The notes under the pieces: model-generated
Databases searched by the model: none
Seen by the model: only the letters and a program-made list of their open reading frames with translations
Told to the model about the DNA's origin: nothing
Program-made: the position numbers and the translations under genes
In this document: one piece after another, positions 5,688 through 7,327 of the stretch
Numbering within the stretch: the stretch's first letter is position 1
How the letters are laid out: the number at the start of each line of letters is the position of its first letter
Source of the DNA: Alphaproteobacteria bacterium
GTDB lineage: Bacteria; Pseudomonadota; Alphaproteobacteria; Puniceispirillales; Puniceispirillaceae
Length of the DNA: 7,327 nt
Direction of reading: 5' to 3'
Assembly (NCBI GenBank): GCA_011526395.1
Contig: WTHW01000129.1
Span: forward strand, 1 to 7,327

Positions 5688-7057
5688 TGGCGAAATCTAG
5701 CACACGTTATGTTTGTTCAGCTTGTGGCAGTGTCTCGCCCAAATGGTCTGGCAAATGTGATGGGTGCGGAGAATGGAACACATTAAGCGAAGAAGCCAGC
5801 CCGTCATTATCAACGCCGGGCAAAAAAGCAGTTGGACGACGCGTGAAGCTAGAGACGCTGACTGTGCCAGATGATCAGCCGCCGCTGACGCGCCATATAT
5901 CAAAAATTGAAGAATTAGACCGTGTCATTGGTGGCGGTGTTGTGCCTGGCTCTGCTGTGCTGATTGGGGGTGATCCGGGCATTGGCAAATCCACATTATT
6001 ACTGCAATTATTATGCCGATTTGCGCAAAATGGATTGCGTGCCGCCTATTTCTCAGGTGAGGAATCTGCAGAACAGGTGAGGATGCGCGCCAATCGCCTT
6101 GGCCTGTCAGCGAGCCCTCTTCAGCTTGCAACAGCCACGAATGCAGCTGATATCGCGGCCTCACTGCAAGGCAGTGATGGTTTTGATATTGTGGTGATTG
6201 ATTCCATTCAGACCATGTATTTGCCTGTGCTTGATTCTGCGCCCGGCACGGTCAGCCAAGTGCGCGCCTCTGCCCAAGAATTAACACATGCGGCGAAATC
6301 ATGTGGTGCGGCTGTGTTCTTTGTTGGGCATGTGACCAAAGAAGGCGCGATTGCAGGTCCACGCGTGCTAGAGCATATGGTGGATTGCGTTTTATATTTT
6401 GAAGGCGATAGAAGCCATCATTTCCGCATTTTGCGCGGTGTCAAAAATCGTTTTGGCCCCACTGACGAAATTGGCGTCTTTGAGATGACAGAATTGGGCT
6501 TGTCTGAAGTCCAAAACCCATCAGAATTATTCCTTGCTGATAGGCGTGAGAATGTTGCTGGCGCGGCTGTGTTTGCAGGGCTTGAAGGCTCGCGCCCTGT
6601 GCTGGTTGAGATCGAAGCACTTGTTGCGCCTTCATCATTGGCCTCACCACGCAGAAATGTTGTGGGATGGGATAGTAGCCGCCTTGCTATGCTGACAGCT
6701 GTGTTAGAAGCAAGATGTGGGGTGCCTTTATCTGGGCATGATATCTTTTTGAATGTGGCAGGCGGCTTGAAGATTAGTGAGCCAGCCGCAGATATGGCTG
6801 TTGCCGCCGCCCTTATCAGCTCTGTGACAGGCCAGCCATTACCCACAAGATGTGTGTTTTTCGGTGAGGTTGCTCTGTCAGGCGAATTACGGCAGGTCGC
6901 ACAATCTGAATCACGGCTGAAAGAGGCACAAAAGCTGGGGTTTGACCTTGCAATGATGCCAAAGCCACGAAAATCACAAAAAGCGCCTTCGGGTTTAGTT
7001 GTGCAAAATATTGAAAATCTGGCACAATTGATTGAAACTTTAGGAGGGCTGGAGTAG
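5687..7057 (+). CDS. radA: DNA repair protein RadA (Sms)
   Basis: RadA is a hexameric ATPase that processes recombination intermediates and drives branch migration together with RecA. The 456-residue product has the three family domains. An N-terminal C4 zinc finger uses C10, C13, C24 and C27 (VCSACG, then GKCDGCGEWN). A RecA-like ATPase has Walker A GGDPGIGKST (K101), Walker B VVIDSIQT (D172) and the RadA-specific KNRFG motif (253-257). A Lon-protease-like C-terminal domain (about 330-456) contains FLNVAGGLKISEPAADMAVA and FFGEVALSGELR; the serine and lysine pair of active Lon is not expected in RadA and I do not see it. The start overlaps the mlaF stop by one base. Length and motifs indicate an intact gene. 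A long antisense reading frame under its 3' half is a shadow of codon bias. Confidence 0.97.
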   Translation: MAKSSTRYVCSACGSVSPKWSGKCDGCGEWNTLSEEASPSLSTPGKKAVGRRVKLETLTVPDDQPPLTRHISKIEELDRVIGGGVVPGSAVLIGGDPGIGKSTLLLQLLCRFAQNGLRAAYFSGEESAEQVRMRANRLGLSASPLQLATATNAADIAASLQGSDGFDIVVIDSIQTMYLPVLDSAPGTVSQVRASAQELTHAAKSCGAAVFFVGHVTKEGAIAGPRVLEHMVDCVLYFEGDRSHHFRILRGVKNRFGPTDEIGVFEMTELGLSEVQNPSELFLADRRENVAGAAVFAGLEGSRPVLVEIEALVAPSSLASPRRNVVGWDSSRLAMLTAVLEARCGVPLSGHDIFLNVAGGLKISEPAADMAVAAALISSVTGQPLPTRCVFFGEVALSGELRQVAQSESRLKEAQKLGFDLAMMPKPRKSQKAPSGLVVQNIENLAQLIETLGGLE

Positions 7058-7058
7058 G

Positions 7059-7097
7059 ACTGGCAGTGAGTGATGCTGTCTGCCAATAGCGCCAGTT
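7059..7097. repeat. Competing inverted repeats in the radA-cvpA gap
   Basis: Two mutually exclusive stems are possible in the 48-base gap. ACTGGC (7059-7064) pairs perfectly with GCCAGT (7091-7096), and TGGCAG (7061-7066) pairs perfectly with CTGCCA (7080-7085). No T-run follows either, so a terminator is unlikely. The downstream arm of the longer stem touches the cvpA ribosome site. A role in cvpA expression is possible but unproven. Confidence 0.3.
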
Positions 7098-7105
7098 AGG
7101 ATATC

Positions 7106-7327
7106 ATGGATTTTGCAAGCTTAAATTTTGTAGATTATGCCATTTTACTGGTGTTAGCGATATCGAGCATCCTATCCACGTTGCGCGGCATGACACGAGA
7201 GGCGTTGGGACTACTTGGCTGGGCGCTCTCAATCTTAATGGCGCGCTTAATCGCCCCTATCCTAGAAGACCCCATTTCCAATATGGTGCCAAATGAAGAT
7301 TTGGTATCTGGCATTGCATGGACAGTG
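7106..7327 (+). CDS. cvpA: CvpA family membrane protein (5' part only)
   Basis: The first 74 codons are open to the window edge. The product starts MDFASLNFVDYAILLVLAIS and continues with SSILSTLRGMTREALGLLGW. That pattern, an aspartate-led first membrane helix then a short loop with RG, RE and LGW, is characteristic of CvpA, an inner-membrane protein first named for colicin V production and often encoded just before purF. A second hydrophobic segment follows at about residues 36-53. AGGA (7098-7101) precedes the ATG by four bases, slightly close but usable. The radA-cvpA order is common in alphaproteobacteria, and purF may follow beyond the edge. The molecular function of CvpA is not well defined. 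Confidence 0.85.
   Translation, partial: MDFASLNFVDYAILLVLAISSILSTLRGMTREALGLLGWALSILMARLIAPILEDPISNMVPNEDLVSGIAWTV

Noticed and set aside
6418..7086. 222-codon reading frame on the minus strand under radA
   Set aside because: It lies entirely antisense to the conserved RadA ATPase and Lon-like domains, has serine/alanine-rich, low-complexity content and no recognisable domain. It is explained by codon bias on the + strand.
1..7327. CRISPR array, tRNA or rRNA gene, transposon, integrase, toxin-antitoxin or defence cassette
   Set aside because: Coding density is nearly complete with conserved core genes. No repeat-spacer pattern, tRNA-like cloverleaf or mobile-element gene was found on either strand.

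Overview
The window holds a compact, single-strand stretch of core genes from an alphaproteobacterium: rpsF, rpsR, rplI, dnaB, alr, mlaE-type permease, mlaF-type ATPase, radA and the start of cvpA. All genes read on the + strand. The lineage call rests on the gene order, on RpsF, RpsR and DnaB sequences of alphaproteobacterial type, on a long acidic tail on L9, and on an insertion near the C-terminus of DnaB. Base composition is moderate (about 45-50% G+C from a few lines sampled by eye). This fits a marine group such as SAR116 better than the high-GC soil orders, but that finer placement is a guess.

Region 1 (1-1348) is a ribosomal protein operon: S6, S18 and L9, closed by a clear intrinsic terminator. 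The leader of rpsF is cut off by the window edge. Region 2 (1349-1417) is the only real regulatory gap. It is about 70 bases long and holds two abutting DnaA-box-like 9-mers, a sigma70-like promoter whose -35 overlaps a GANTC site, a small inverted repeat in the promoter spacer, and a -10 seven bases before the dnaB ATG with no Shine-Dalgarno. This suggests a leaderless, possibly cell-cycle-controlled dnaB transcript. Region 3 (1418-7327) runs dnaB, alr, mlaE, mlaF, radA and cvpA with gaps of 50, 25, 4, -1 and 48 bases, so it probably forms one transcription unit, perhaps with internal promoters.

The genes serve translation (S6, S18, L9), replication (DnaB), cell wall precursor supply (Alr), lipid transport across the envelope (MlaE/MlaF) and recombination repair (RadA). 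CvpA is a membrane protein often found next to purF. There is no mobile element, CRISPR array, tRNA, toxin-antitoxin or defence cassette, and I found no new multi-gene system. The points worth checking are the architecture of the dnaB promoter and a few smaller structural details.
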